DNA of 64,000 bases from Azolla caroliniana (GCA_043228905.1 JBHGNT010000016.1:11966001-12030000), one strand, 5' to 3'. Shown: positions 9,801 through 21,832, numbered from the stretch's first letter. Translations and numbers: made by a program. The notes: a model not told the origin generated them from the sequence alone.

Positions 9801-10785
9801 GGCCAGTGTCCAGCCATTATTCTGCCCTTCCGGCCCTTTTGGTATTTCGGCTGTTGTCCGACCGCTTCGGGCCATCTCCGTCACCGTCTTTGTGGGTTCG
9901 GCATCGGTTGCGACTGTTGTCCCAACTTTCGGTCCGTTCTGGCCGTGCAACCATTTGTTTGGTTTTGTTGTCTTGGTCATCACCTTTGTTGTCCGGCCTG
10001 TCCATTGTCCACCTTTGTCCAGTGTGTCTCTATCTGGCCAGTCTGACCATCTTCATCTCCATTTATCGTTGTTGTTAGCCCTGTCGGCCCTATCCGGCCA
10101 TCTGTTTTGGCCGAGGTCCGTTGCTTGGTCGCTCTGTTCAGTCGTCATCCGGTTGTCGTTCGGTCATTGATGTCTGATGGTTGTCTCTCCGTCGATCGTC
10201 GTCCGACCACCACCATTGATGTCCGTCGTCATTCTTCTTGGCCGTTGTTCGGCGGCCACCTCTCTGTCGTCGTCTACTTTTGTGTCTCTCTCGTCGTCCG
10301 ATTCGGCCGTCTCTTTCTGTGTCTGTTTCCTGCACATGCACATTGCTAGTTATCATACACTCGCACATCCTTATCGCTGCGTCTCATTCTGTAATTTTTT
10401 CTAGCACACTATGATCACCATTTGTCGCACATCGTTGATTCGATTTCTCGTACATTGTCATTGCATATCATGCTTCGAATTCGTCTCGCACTTTGCCACC
10501 GTCATTTGTCACTAACCGCACACTCTCACAATGTCATCATTTTGTGCACTTGCATATCTACATCGTTGTTGTTACTCGCACATTTTCACCATTGCTTGCA
10601 TCTCGCGCCATCACGTATTCTTCTTGGACTTCTTCTTCAAAGGCGGTTCGCCGTTGTGGTCGTCAAAAGGTGTTGTAGGTTTTAGGGTTAGGGTTAGTGA
10701 TAATTATGATAAAGATAGACATGGTGAGTGTGATGATAGCAATGGAGATGGTGATCGGTGCGGGATGTGCATTAAGAAGCATTGT
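9801..10785. other. low-complexity GTC/CGG-rich region, probable Ty3 5-prime leader
   Basis: The sequence is rich in short GTCGTC, TCGGCC and CATC strings. Minus-strand ORFs are strings of Asp, Arg, Asn, Thr and Lys, as in a polar gag N-terminus or a leader. TTTAGGGTTAGGGTTAG occurs at 10681-10697. No conserved domain is visible. Confidence 0.4.
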
Positions 10786-11486
10786 GGGGTGGGGGGTGAT
10801 GCTTAGAATGGCTCCACCCCCCTGCCAAGGGGGTTCAGAGTATGAAAGGGGAGTCAGTTTTGGGAGTTGTAATTAGATAAATTATGATAATTATAAGAAC
10901 GTTATGATAATTATAAGATCGGACGGACGGACCCAGAATCAGATGTTGATCCGGATCTGAACCGGTTCATACCTGGTTGCCGGTTGGCACCGGTTTGTAG
11001 TACAACCGAATACCTATAAAAGGATCCGGAGATGATGTAATTGATGAAGGATAGTTAATAGAGAAGACTTGTTGTGTTTTTACGTATTGTGGATCTTGTT
11101 AATACGAATCTGTGCTTAATGTGATTATCATATGCGTGTATCGAGTTAATCATTCCGGAGAGTGACCGGGAAGGATCGGTCCTGTATCACGGTCACTCTC
11201 CGGAATGATTAACTCGATACACACGTATGATAATCACATTAAGCACAAAATGGTTTTAACAAGATCCACAATACGTAAAGACACAACAAGTCTTCTCTAT
11301 TAATTATCCGTCATCAATTACATCATCTCCAGATCCTTTTATAGGTATCCGATTGTGCTACAAACCTGTGCCAACCGGCAACCGGCTACGAATCGGTCCA
11401 GATCCGAATCGGCATACCGATTCCGGGTCCCTCCATCCGATCTTATAATTATCATAATTTATCTAATTACAACTCCCCTTTCATAT
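10786..11486. repeat. fold-back pair of LTR-like arms
   Basis: The left arm (about 10836-11168) and right arm (11190-11486) are imperfect inverted copies of some 300 bp, separated by 21 nt (11169-11189). Each arm has a CTATAAAAGG- or TTTTATAGG-type TATA box in mirror position and the AGAGAAGACTTGTTGTGT block. The left side begins TGTGGGGTGGGGGGTG, like the LTR ends at 4920 and 44597. The right arm is cut at 11486 by the gypsy element. Two LTRs in opposite orientation, or a foldback element, would both explain it. Confidence 0.8.
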
Positions 11487-11728
11487 TGTGGTGGTCACAT
11501 GGACCACACCTAGATTAGGCCCCTACCAAGCCCCATGCACCACACATAGACCACACCCAAATTAGGCCCCTACCAAGCCTCATGCACCACACCCAAACTA
11601 GGCCCCCACCAAGCCCCATAATTAGTAGAGCTAATTGGAGCGGGAGAACACCCTCCACGCTAAGAAAGAGTCTATAAAATGTAACTTGAGACATAATGAA
11701 TGGGGGCTATTCTTGAGAGCATTTCACA
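11487..11728 (+). repeat. 5-prime LTR of gypsy copy 1
   Basis: TGTGGTGGTCACATGG start and GAGAGCATTTCACA end. It contains three tandem variants of a block with TTAGGCCCCTACCAAGCC. The end lies inside a perfect 16-bp tandem repeat (11717-11732, 11733-11748), so no clear tRNA primer site follows the LTR. TATAAAATG near 11670 may be the TATA box. Confidence 0.9.
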
Positions 11729-11804
11729 TCTTGAGCATTTCACATCTTGGTGGAGATGACGGGCCAAGCCACCCCAACTCACGACCCCAACAACGCCCGC
11801 CACG

Positions 11805-12755
11805 ATGCAACACGACAACAACGACGGCAACGCAAACTCGATGAATCCGGAATTCCTACAACACAATCAAGGACACCAGCCCACATCGCCAATCGACCAA
11901 TTGGTTCAAGCTCTGTCCAACATCATTTTACAAGTTAACCATACTAACCAAGCCATGTTGTCCTTTCTTTCAGCACGATCCGAGCCACAACAAAATCTCC
12001 CGGACTCTCGAGTTCGCCCAAAACCGTTCTCCGGCCTACCATCGGAAGACGTCCTCTCTTGGCTGGATCATTTCGAAATGGTGGCCAGTTACCACCAGTG
12101 GCCACACCCTCGGAAGGCAATGGAGATGAAGACACTCCTCGAGAATATCGCGGCAACATGGCTTGTACAACAACCCGAAGAGACACGCAACGACTGGGAT
12201 CTGTTACGGGCAGCCATGATTCGGAATTTTGCTCATCAAGACTCCCGCCAGACGGCCCTACAACAACTTGAGTCAATTACCCAACAACCACGCGAACCCA
12301 TCACCCAGTTCGCGGTTCGTTTTGTGCAGATCCTACGCTGGGCTGACGCCAACATGTCGGAGGACATGAAGTTGTTTTTTTTCTGGCCGTGTATACGACA
12401 TGACCTCCGCCGCCGTGTACGCGATCAAGGCCCGACGACACTACACGAAGCCATCCTCACTACCCAACGCATCGAAGCTGCACACGCGCACGACATGCAC
12501 ACACCAGGTAATCTCAGTCATGATCATACAAACACTATACCAGCCATCACTCCCATGGACACCGACATCCAGAACGCGCAATTACGTGCCAAGCGTGCAT
12601 TGCCCGAACGAGACAACTAGGGACGCCCCAAATGTTTCTACTGCAACAACTATGGCCACATTCGGCGTCACTGCCGAAAGTGGCAGAATCACCAACAGAA
12701 GCAGAACGTCCAATTAGCTGACGCTGCCTCCCTCTCTGAGCTCCCGGAAAACTAA
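11805..12755 (+). pseudogene. gypsy copy 1 gag
   Basis: The frame encodes a capsid with KPFSGLPSEDVLSWLDHFE, the LLENIAATWLVQQPEETRND block and ITQFAVRFVQILR, then a nucleocapsid CCHC knuckle CFYCNNYGHIRRHC. A TAG at 12618-12620, a CAG codon in the other copy, stops it just before the knuckle. The frame itself continues to TAA at 12753-12755, which overlaps the pol ATG as TAATG. The T run at 12375-12382 has eight bases here and keeps the frame open; the other copy has nine and is shifted. Confidence 0.9.
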
Positions 12756-15595
12756 TGCGCGGGGTGCCGTAGGGAGAGCCGCCCCCACACGTCCACGTCT
12801 CCACGTCCTCAACTTCTCCCGTTTCTCCCACGATCGAGCCGCCCCCGCACGTCCACGCCTCCACTTCATCAACTTCGCCCGTTTGTACCACAATCGCCCG
12901 CCTCCAGCACATGACCCAAGAAGTTCTCCTCGACTCCGGCAGCAGCATCTCTTCCATCAGTGCAGATTTAGTCACCCAATTACAACTTCCCACGAGCCAC
13001 GCACCGCCCATTAAAATCCTCTTCGACGACCAACAACAGGTGTACCACTCACATACGCAAGTCAGGTGCATGCTCACCATTTGTTCCGCCCAGATCCACC
13101 ATCGTTTCTACGTCCTCCCGCGCCAGTTGTTCCCAATCACCTTGGGATGTGATTGGTTCCTCCATAGTCGAGCCTGTCTCGATTTCTCCGCACAACAGCT
13201 CATCCTCCCAAATCACATTCCGATCGCGTTTTTCACTACTCCGCGGGATACCACCCACATCAGCAACACACAGTACCTGATATCACCGGCGGAGCGCATC
13301 AACGACATCAGACGGCTCCTCGCCACCTTTCCCTCGTTGTCTACACCACCTGTAAAACCTCCCTCGGTCCGTTTTCCGATTCACCACACGATTCCTACAG
13401 GCAACGCCCGCCCCATCAACGCAGCTCCCCGACGTCGCTCGCCTCTCGACCACGAGCGCATCGACAACGCCGTCAAAACTATGCTCCAACAAGGGATTAT
13501 CACACCTTCCAAAAGCGAGTGGATCTCGGAGCCACACATGGTAAAGAAAGGGGATGGTTCTTACCACTTTTGTGTCGTCTTCCGACAACTGAACCATGTC
13601 ACCACCCATGACCGATACCCTCTCCCTCGTATCGATGACCTCCTCGACCAGCTTGGCAAATCAAAGTACTTCACCTCCCTCGATCTAGCCTCGGGATATT
13701 GGCAGATCCCGATGAATCTTCACGATGCCCACAAAACTGCATTCTGCACTAGGAAAGGCATTTTTCAGTTCACACGGATGCCCTTTGGCCTATCTTATGC
13801 GGGGAGCACATTCCAGCGAATGGCTAATGCCATCTTCGATGATCTCATCACCCGCCGTGTCTTCATCGTCTATCTAGACGATATTCTGGTACATACAAGC
13901 ACTTGGGTAGAACACCTTCAAGTCCTTCGGGAGGTCCTAACTTGTGTTCAACGCTATCGATTGCAGCTGCAATGGAAGAAGTGCCGATGGGGTAGTACGT
14001 GCCTCCGCTTCCTTGGGTACGTCATCTCCTCCGACAGAATACAAATGGACCCGGAGAAGACAGAAGCAGTCCAAAAATTCCCACGCCCCACCACAGTCAA
14101 GCAGCTTCAACGCTTCCTCGGCCTCCTCACGTTCTCTCTTCGTTTCATCCCACGGCTAGCCGACCTGTCAGCCCCACTACGCGCGCTCCTACAAAAAGAC
14201 GCACCCTTCCTGTGGACCGAAGCCTGCGAATCCAGCTTCCTACAGCTCAAGAGAATACTCCAAGCCTCTGACCTCCTGGCCCACCCTGATTTCACGAAGC
14301 CTTTCCATCTGCAGACGGATGCCTCCAATGTCGGCCTTGGTGCGGTCCTGCTCCAATCCGACGACAACGACCAACTCCGCCCGATTGCCTACATCAGTCA
14401 GTCACTTACCAAAGCCGAACAAAATTACTCGACAACTGAAAAAGAGTTCCTCGCCATCGTCTGGGCATTCCATCGTTTCCACCCATACCTTCACGGATCA
14501 AATACATCAGTCGAAACCGACCATCAGCCATTGCTCTCCCTCATAAAGAAGGCTCATCCACCCGGCCGCTTACTTCGTTGGGTTTTGGCGCTACAGGATT
14601 ACACATTCACTCTGCGCTATCGCCATGGTCCACAAAACATCGTCGCCGATGGATTATCCCGCATATCCTTTCAAGCGAACCAGATCACCTCCAACACAAT
14701 CGATTTCCCCATATCCTCGTCCCAAATGGCCAACGTGCAACAACACGACAAACAAATCCAAGATATCTGCCACCGCCTACGAGCTGAACCGACATCATCC
14801 CTCACCAAGCAATTCATGATCCAGGATAATGTCCTACTTTTTTGTCAAGTAGGCAAAGAACCCCGAGTCTACGTGCCTGAGCAACTACGCCAGTCTTACC
14901 TTCGTTTCTTCCACGATCACCCGTTGTCCGGCCACTTGGGTTTTCATAAGGTGCTCGGCAAAATTCGTCGCAAATTCTATTGGCCTGGGCTACGCCACGA
15001 GGTCGCCTCCTACATCAAAGCATGCAACTTATGTCAGGCCATCAAATCACCTCAAGTGGCTCAAGGCCTCTTACATCCGATACAAGTTCAAGCTCCATTT
15101 GAAATCATCGGATGGGACATTATGGGCCCCTTTCCCGAGTCACAAGGAGGGAACAAATTCATCCTCGTCATCATCGAGTACTTGACGCGTTGGGCTGAGA
15201 CGGCCGCTATCCTAGATGCAAAGGCTATGACCATCGCCTCCAAACTATTGGAGAAAATCATCTTCCCCCACGGTTGCCCACTCCAAATCTTGTCCGATCG
15301 AGGACCCCAGTTCAACGGTGAGCTCCTACGCCTCGTTTCAACACAACTAGGAATCCAACAGTTATTCACGTCACCCTACCATCCGCAAACGAATGGGTTG
15401 ACAGAGCGCCTCAATCGAACCTTAAAACAACAAATCTCAGCCTACATCGATCCGCTGCACTCAACCTGGGACCGAATCTTGCCCTTCGTTACGCATGCCT
15501 ACAACACAACTGTGCAAGCCTCTACCCGCATTAGCCCATTTCGGGCCCTTTACGGAAGGGACCCGCACTTACCCCTAGAAGTAATGAATAGTGAT
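12755..15595 (+). pseudogene. gypsy copy 1 pol (protease, RT, RNase H, integrase)
   Basis: The pol ATG overlaps the gag stop. A TAG at 12770-12772 (CAG in the other copy) stops it at codon 6; beyond that the frame is open for over 2.8 kb. In order: protease (EVLLDSGSSISS), RT (LDLASGYWQIPM, MPFGLSYAGSTFQ, FIVYLDDILV, FLGYVISS), RNase H (QTDASNVGLGAVL, STTEKEFLAIVW, HGPQNIVADGLSR), integrase zinc finger (SGHLGFHKVL ... CNLCQ), and catalytic D, D, E in IIGWDIMGPF, ILSDRGPQFNG and NGLTERLNRTL. It ends in ALYGRDPHLPLEV, where the deletion fuses it to LTR sequence. No chromodomain is seen in the family. Confidence 0.93.
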
Positions 15596-15632
15596 CATAA
15601 TGAATGGGGGCTATTCTTGAGAGCATTTCACA
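15596..15632 (+). repeat. 37-bp remnant of the 3-prime LTR
   Basis: CATAATGAATGGGGGCTATT and the following bases to ATTTCACA match the end of the 5-prime LTR (to 11728). It is fused directly to the integrase frame. Confidence 0.9.
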
Positions 15633-15636
15633 ATAT

Positions 15637-16355
15637 TCTGGCCTAACCGGCAAACACTTATAATAACGTTATTCACTCCTCCAATCGGGTCTCCCCATTT
15701 TACGCTTATACCGGTTCTCATCCTCGTTGGTCTGTGATCGACACTTTGGAGCTACCTACCAATCCTCATGTCGAGGATCATTTGGAGAGGCTACGCAAGA
15801 TTCAAACGGATCTATCTACTCATATGCGTCATGCTCAACACACACAGAAGACTTATGCAGATCGTCATGGGCTTCCCTCCTCTTTTTCCATCGAAGATCG
15901 AGTATGGCTCTTACGTCATCACAGGAAGACTACTCGACCATGCGACAAATTGGATTATCGACGACTCAGTCCTTTCCGTATTACCGACAAGATTAATGGT
16001 GTCACGTTCCGCCTTGATCTTCCTTCGCACCTTCAGATACATCCAATCTTCCATAGTTCTCTTCTCGAACCTTATCAAGCCAACAGTATTCCCGATCATG
16101 TTACACCACCGTCGCCCCTGCTTGAGTTGGACGCCAGCCCGGAGTATGAAGTTGTTGCCGTCCTCGACTCCAAGTTTGTTCGCAACAAACTTTATTATTT
16201 GGTCGATTGACTCAGCTATAGTTCGAGCGAACGTACTTGGGGAGCATGTCGCCAATGCTCAGGATCTTCTTGCTGATTTCCGCCGACAGTATCCGGACAA
16301 ACCTGGTCCCGAATCAGCGCCGACTCATAACACTCGTTCTTTTAAAGGGGGATAG
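15637..16355 (+). pseudogene. chromovirus integrase C-terminus with chromodomain
   Basis: The plus strand encodes the integrase end (VSPFYAYTGSHPRW, HVEDHLERLRKIQ, ADRHGLPSSFSIEDRVWLL, DKLDYRRLSPFRI) and a GKP-like tail with HPIFHSSLLEPYQ. A chromodomain follows: EYEVVAVLDSKFVRNKLYYL, then after a frame change and stop near 16210, HVANAQDLLADFRRQYP. A polypurine tract AAAGGGGGA at 16344-16352 and an LTR start follow, so the 3-prime end of the element is in place. Everything upstream of the integrase C-terminus is absent from the left of gypsy copy 1, so more than a simple insertion occurred. Confidence 0.88.
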
Positions 16356-16684
16356 TGTCATGATATGGCAAGACTCGAACCCATGACCTTATTTATATGG
16401 GTCGAGCTCTTGACCATTACACTATCTATTGTAATATGTAGGATATTATTTTCATTTATGTTTTACTATAGAAAGTTAATGTATATTCCAGATTTCTCTA
16501 GAACATTCTAGAAGCTTCATGACTACTCCTGAGAACACTATAAAAGGAGGCACAAGGCATTATTTCGACCCAAATTGGTTCAACACCAGTCTTAAGCCTC
16601 ATAGCTATTTTGTATTTACTCTTCACATAATATATCATCTGTTATCATCTTTCCCTAGGGGCTCCACTATATATAAGATTTACA
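16356..16684 (+). mobile_element. 3-prime LTR of the chromovirus remnant
   Basis: It begins TGTCATGATATGGCAAGACT right after the polypurine tract, has CACTATAAAAGGAGG as TATA box near 16535, and most likely ends at ATTTACA (16684). The end is inferred from the TGT/ACA symmetry only. Confidence 0.7.
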
Positions 16685-16873
16685 ACGACAATCATCGACT
16701 TGCCCTTTTAAATGAAAACCTACATGTAAAGCATAATGAATCATTTATCACTTAAAAGAAATTGCCCTCCGCATACATGGTAAAGCCCATAAAGTTTTCC
16801 AAAATGTTCGCATATATTGATGCAATATAGCACCTGACTCCCAATGCTTTTGTGCAACAGGATTTATGCATTG

Positions 16874-19800
16874 TCATTGCATCAAAAATTGTCTCCAATA
16901 TGCCACAGAGTATTGGAAAAACAGGAGAATCCTACTCACTTGTTCATTTGTCGAGGAACAACCAACCAACCGCCATGCATAATCAGTTGGGTCCCACTTA
17001 AGATGTGCCACTGGCTTACTTTGGAATAGGTATATTTGTATTGCATGATCTGCCAAAAAAGGACTCGGATCTAAGAAAATCTTCTTATCTAAACGAGCAA
17101 TAACCCTAATGGGTTTTTCGGAGGCTATCTACATAACTTCAGCTTCTTCATCCACTAAAGATAAAAAACCATCATCACAAACCTCATAAAATCTTATTTG
17201 ACCCTGATTAGCATAAGCTCGAGCACCTATTAAAACACCCAAAGAAGAGAAAAGACCATACCATGTATAAGTATTAGCCAAATTAAGTTGCCTTTGATTA
17301 TTTTGAAAAGCTTGTTGAATCTGCTCAAATATCAAACAACCCCCACGCAAGGAAGATAAGAATTGTTTTTTGTCATCCTCCGTGAGCATTTGAAACCACT
17401 CCCAAGCAGCCACAGAGGTAGCTAGTCCTGAGTCCATTTTTCCCCATGATAAATGCGGTCTAATTCCTAAAATACAACTAGAGCTATCAGTAAACAAAGG
17501 ATTCCATAACAACGGTTGCCTTAAAAATTGGGCTTCTGTCGTTGGTAGTTGAAATAGGAGAGCCTCTCTAATGTCCTTCCATGCCCTCAAAATACTTGTA
17601 AAGAATCTCATAGAACGAGCATTATGAGCCTTAATTGGAAATTCAAAGTTAAACAACCATCGAAAATTATCTTGCCATTGCCCTCCTATTGTAGGTTTAA
17701 TATTACGAAGAGATAATAGCCATAACTTTTTCCACAACTCATTCCTAGGCATAAATCCTCTCGCAACATGCTTTGCAAGAAGGGCCTTACTTTGGAGCAA
17801 AGGATCTGTTAAGCCAAGTCCACCTTCACGTATTGGTCGGATTAAAATTGACCAAGCAACTTTTGCAACAACCCTTGATCCCAAAGGGGCACCCCAAATA
17901 AAATTACGAACTAAAGGGGCAATAATATAATAGACCGTGAAAATAGCCATGTTGATGCAACATACCACATTGATGCAAGCAAAACCGAGTTTGCCACAAT
18001 CACCCTTCCTGGTAAAGAGAACTTAGTAGTATCCCAATACAACAATGTATTTCTAACCCGTACTAAAAGGGGTGTTACCATCTCTTCTGCAGACAAATCT
18101 ATCCCCACTTGATAGCCCAAATACCTTACAGGTGTACCTCGAGGTACCCGAATAAAGCCTGGAGATGGCACATCTTGTGGGGGATAAGACGACGCAAACC
18201 AAAATCCCATGGATTTGTCCCAATTAATTAAAGCTCCTGAAGCATCACAAAAATCGGATAACATTTGTTGAAGATTCAACAAGTTCCCCTCATCTACTGA
18301 AACATATAAAGCGGCGTCATCAGCAAACTCTGAATCAATAGAAGAGGTTGTGTATCCTTGTATAGGTAAAGCTATACCACGAATGTCAACATTCCTACTC
18401 CTAAGAAAATCAGAAAAGGCTTTAGAAACTAAAATAAACAAAAAGGGAGCAAGCGGACACCCTTGTCTTACTAATCGCGAAAGTGAAAATCTACCACCAA
18501 CATCACCTGCAAACAAAAGAGAACTATGAGCAGTCCTATACAATGCTGCCACCGCCCTAATCCATTGCATTGGAAAGCCCATACGCAATAATGTCCCTTC
18601 CATAAAATCTCAATCCACTCTATCATAAGCCTTCTCAAAATCTAAAAACAAAATAGCTAAATCTTGTTGTTGTTGCTCTGCAGTAGCCACCATTTCCCAA
18701 AATAAAAAAATGTTATAAAAAATACTTCTTTCTTGAACAAAACCTGTCTGTGAATCATGAATTAGTTGAGGTAAAAACCGTTGTAATCTACTTGCTATTG
18801 TTTTTGCTAAAACCTTATAAACAACATTAAGTAATGTTATAGGCCATCCCCCTTTGGAATCAAATATATTAGGCCCTCTGTCCATTCCTGAGGCATATAA
18901 CCTTGATCAAGAATTTGTTGGTATGCAGAAGTCAATCCATTACCAATCATATCCCAATACTCTATATACCATGAAACCCCCATCCCATCACTACCTGGAC
19001 AAACATCCTTACCTAATGCCTTAGCTGCTACGAGAACTTCCGAAGGTTGTAATGGAGCAAGCAAAATAGTTTGCATTTGAAACGAAACGCAATTAGAGAC
19101 CAACATCCGATGTAAAAGATCCATCAAAACGCCTCATGCTTGTCAGATGAGGCTTATGAGTTTTAATTCGATGAGGATGAAAGAACTGTTTACAAACCAT
19201 ATCAGCTTGTCCACTCCATCTTGCAAAGGATTTATGATACCAAAACTCCGACCTTTGCAATTGTAAATCTGCAATCATTTTCTGGACATCAATAGCTCTT
19301 CTGGCTAAATCTACGAACTGAGGCCACTTTTCCTGCAGATGTTGTACTGCTGTCAAAGCTCGTTTATATCTTCCAATCTTGGAATCGTACTCAAGGTACA
19401 AAGCTTTCGCCTTATGCTGGAATACTTCCTGAATTTCCTTTAAGACATGTACCACATTAGTTAAGACAACATCATTATCATAAGACGTCGAGACCAAATA
19501 ATTTGAACAGAATATTTACAATCTTCTCTAAAAAAACATTAGTTAGGAATTCAAAATCTATGAGTCCTTCTTACCAATGATAAAAAGAAATTTAATTTTA
19601 GAGGAGAGTGATCAGAAAAAGAAAAACCAGGCATAATTCCTAATTGATCACTTCTACTCCACATAAAAACATCCCCATAAAACCTATTCAAACGAGAAAG
19701 GTTGACCCCTACCAAACGTCTATCAGATCTTGAAAAAAATAAGGATTCTGATCATCTATTAAAGGAAGGAACTAACCAAAGGTCAACTAAACGAAGTGAC

Positions 19801-20288
19801 ATACATAATCTTTCCCACACCCTAAGTTCCGACCCAGAGATAGTGTGTAAACTACCACCTTGCCTATCTTGCACATCCTCTATCATATTAAAGTCGCCAA
19901 CTAATGCCCAATGATCAATCTGTTGTGGTATTTTTGATGAAATCGCACTCCAAAAACGAGTCCTTGCTACCTCCGAATTTGGGGCATAAAGATTAAGCAA
20001 ACCCCAGTTAATCTCTCCTATTTGAAAAACAATATATTGTTGTCTTTTATTAGATAATGATCCTGACATAATTACATGTGAGGCCCAAATATGTGAAACT
20101 GCAATACATAAACCCCCTTGAATATCGTTTGGACCAAAGGCTGGCAACCAAAAGTGTTGCCACCTCCTAGGGAGAAGATTTCCATATCTTAAGAGATGTC
20201 GTTCCCCTAAATGATGTTCCTGAATCATGGGCACATCTATTGTGCCCACGTAAGGTTTTCTCAATTCCTGTCTAAAAGCCCCTCTCAT
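16874..20288 (-). pseudogene. LINE ORF2: endonuclease and reverse transcriptase
   Basis: The N-terminal endonuclease has PMIQEHHLGE, NWGLLNLYAPN and ALVGDFNMIED, with a SFSDHSPL motif near 19610. The RT follows: GSDGMGVSWYIEYW, LLNVVYKVLAKTIASRL, ILFLDFEKAYDRVD, RLVRQGCPLAPFLFIL and the catalytic FADDAALYV near 18310. A C-terminal region continues to about 16874 (HLKWDPTDYAWRLV) after an in-frame TAG at 17129. Several stops and frame changes divide it, notably between 19497 and 19752, so it is not functional. The endonuclease would nick target DNA and the RT copy the RNA there, in the usual LINE way. Confidence 0.88.
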
Positions 20289-20593
20289 TCGTCAAAACTG
20301 ATTACCTCCTAATCCTTGTACATTCCATGAGATTATATTTAGAACATCCATAAATAGATTAAGAATTTTCAAACTATCCTTTTCTCTACCAAAACAAGAC
20401 CTCTACGTTTTCCTTCCTCAACAACACGTAATTGTCTTCTTGTTGTCATCATATCTTTACCTGAATATTTGTGTGAACGGACAGGGGTCGCCTTTTCCAA
20501 TGTAGGATTATCCCCAATACCCAAGGATATTGCTGAAAAAGAGAAATCATTAGTAATCTGAGGACTTTTCTTTTCCAAAACCGAGAAAGAGTT

Positions 20594-21832
20594 CTATTTT
20601 GATGTATCATCCTCATAGATTACTAAAGATAACGGGTTGTCACAATTCATGTCAACACCTGAACAGTCAATCTTTCGCCCTTTGTCCTGAGACATCGGAT
20701 GGGACAAGGAATGAATGATATGTTTTCCTTTATCTCCCAATTGCTTACCTTTGACTTGCCCCATAGAAGAAGCCTCTAACATATGCCGACTTGTAAGGGC
20801 AACTGTATCATTAAATTCTTTTAACGACAAGACTTCTTGATCCAATTTCGAGGATGATGGACTTTGTACTTCGGTGACTCTATTCGCCTTCCTTAAATTA
20901 TTTTTCAATGAAATATCACTACCTTTCTCGCTATTCAAAGGATTATACAGATTGCAATCCAACAAAAACATAGAATTTACCGAAGACCTAGGCTGTTTAA
21001 AAGAATGTTTAGTTGCAACTGGTGTCCAATCTGATTTTCCCACCTTCGAAGTCGATTTTAAGACCTCCTCTGATCGATAGCGTCTATGTGGAAACTCCTT
21101 CCCTAAATGCCCAAAATTTCTACATATAAAACATTGATCCGGAAGACCTTGATACATAATCTTCTAGGATAACGGTTCCTTATGTTCTTGTAGATTCGGC
21201 AAAAAAACATAAGATGGTAATTCACTATTCCTAGGTGCTAAAATCCTCACTGAAGGTGCTCCTCGTATACGCTCATAATCTTGTGAACTGCCATTTTTAA
21301 TAGTTATTATTGTGCCTAGAAGAGAGCCAATTTGAGTTAACACTTGACGCCATTCTTTCTTCAATCCCGGGAAAATGGCAGTAAAAATCATATGGGCCTC
21401 TTTGTTCTTTAAAATATCTTCAGCAATCACATTATGATTCCACTTATAAAAAAATATCCACGCACCTTCCAATAATGTATGCTTGATCTCCAACAATCGG
21501 TTAACAGACGAATGATCAGAAAACTCCAAATGATAGCATCCTTTGCCCATAAATTGTATGTCTACCACATTATTTACTTCTTCTGGAAAAATCGCATACA
21601 ACATATGACGTAATTCAGGCCTATTCGGCCTTAATCCTTCCATATGTGCCACCAACGAGACCGTCTCCAACCGTTGTACTTCTATCAACACTAGGGTTTT
21701 TGCATTGTCTAACAAGGAGAGTGAGACAACTTTACCTAAAATATGAGGAGAGATAATAGGCGGGTCGAGGGAAGATACACCGGAACTCCCTCTGTGCGTT
21801 GACTCAGGTGCCGCTTGGCACTTAGCCATCAC
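20594..21832 (-). pseudogene. LINE ORF1, DUF4283-like with zinc knuckle
   Basis: The first 220 residues show the DUF4283 pattern (GKGCYHLEFSDHSSVNRLLE, LEGAWIFFYKWNH, FTAIFPGLKKEW). A zinc knuckle follows in CFICRNFGHLGKEF, where the last cysteine is phenylalanine. An in-frame TAG at 21164-21166 separates the two parts; tryptophan is usual at this place (xKI.Y.GLPDQC), so TGG to TAG is likely. After the knuckle comes a polar, Ser/Lys-rich tail to 20594. This protein would coat LINE RNA. Confidence 0.8.

Larger units (their letters stand above)
11487..15632 (+). mobile_element. short-LTR Ty3/gypsy element, copy 1, 3-prime deleted
   Basis: The element starts with a 242-bp LTR at 11487 and ends with the last 37 bp of the same LTR at 15632. 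ATAT stands directly on both sides (11483-11486 and 15633-15636), so a 4-bp target duplication is preserved. Gag and pol follow each other on the plus strand. The integrase C-terminus and most of the 3-prime LTR are missing compared with the copy at 27015-31833. It is inserted between a fold-back LTR and the integrase of a chromovirus. Confidence 0.92.

Noticed and set aside
9594-10404. Host protein ORFs in the GTC-rich region
   Set aside because: Low-complexity frames on both strands next to retroelement gag; no conserved motif.
10681-10697. Interstitial telomere (TTTAGGG)
   Set aside because: Only about two and a half degenerate units in low-complexity sequence; not a telomere array.
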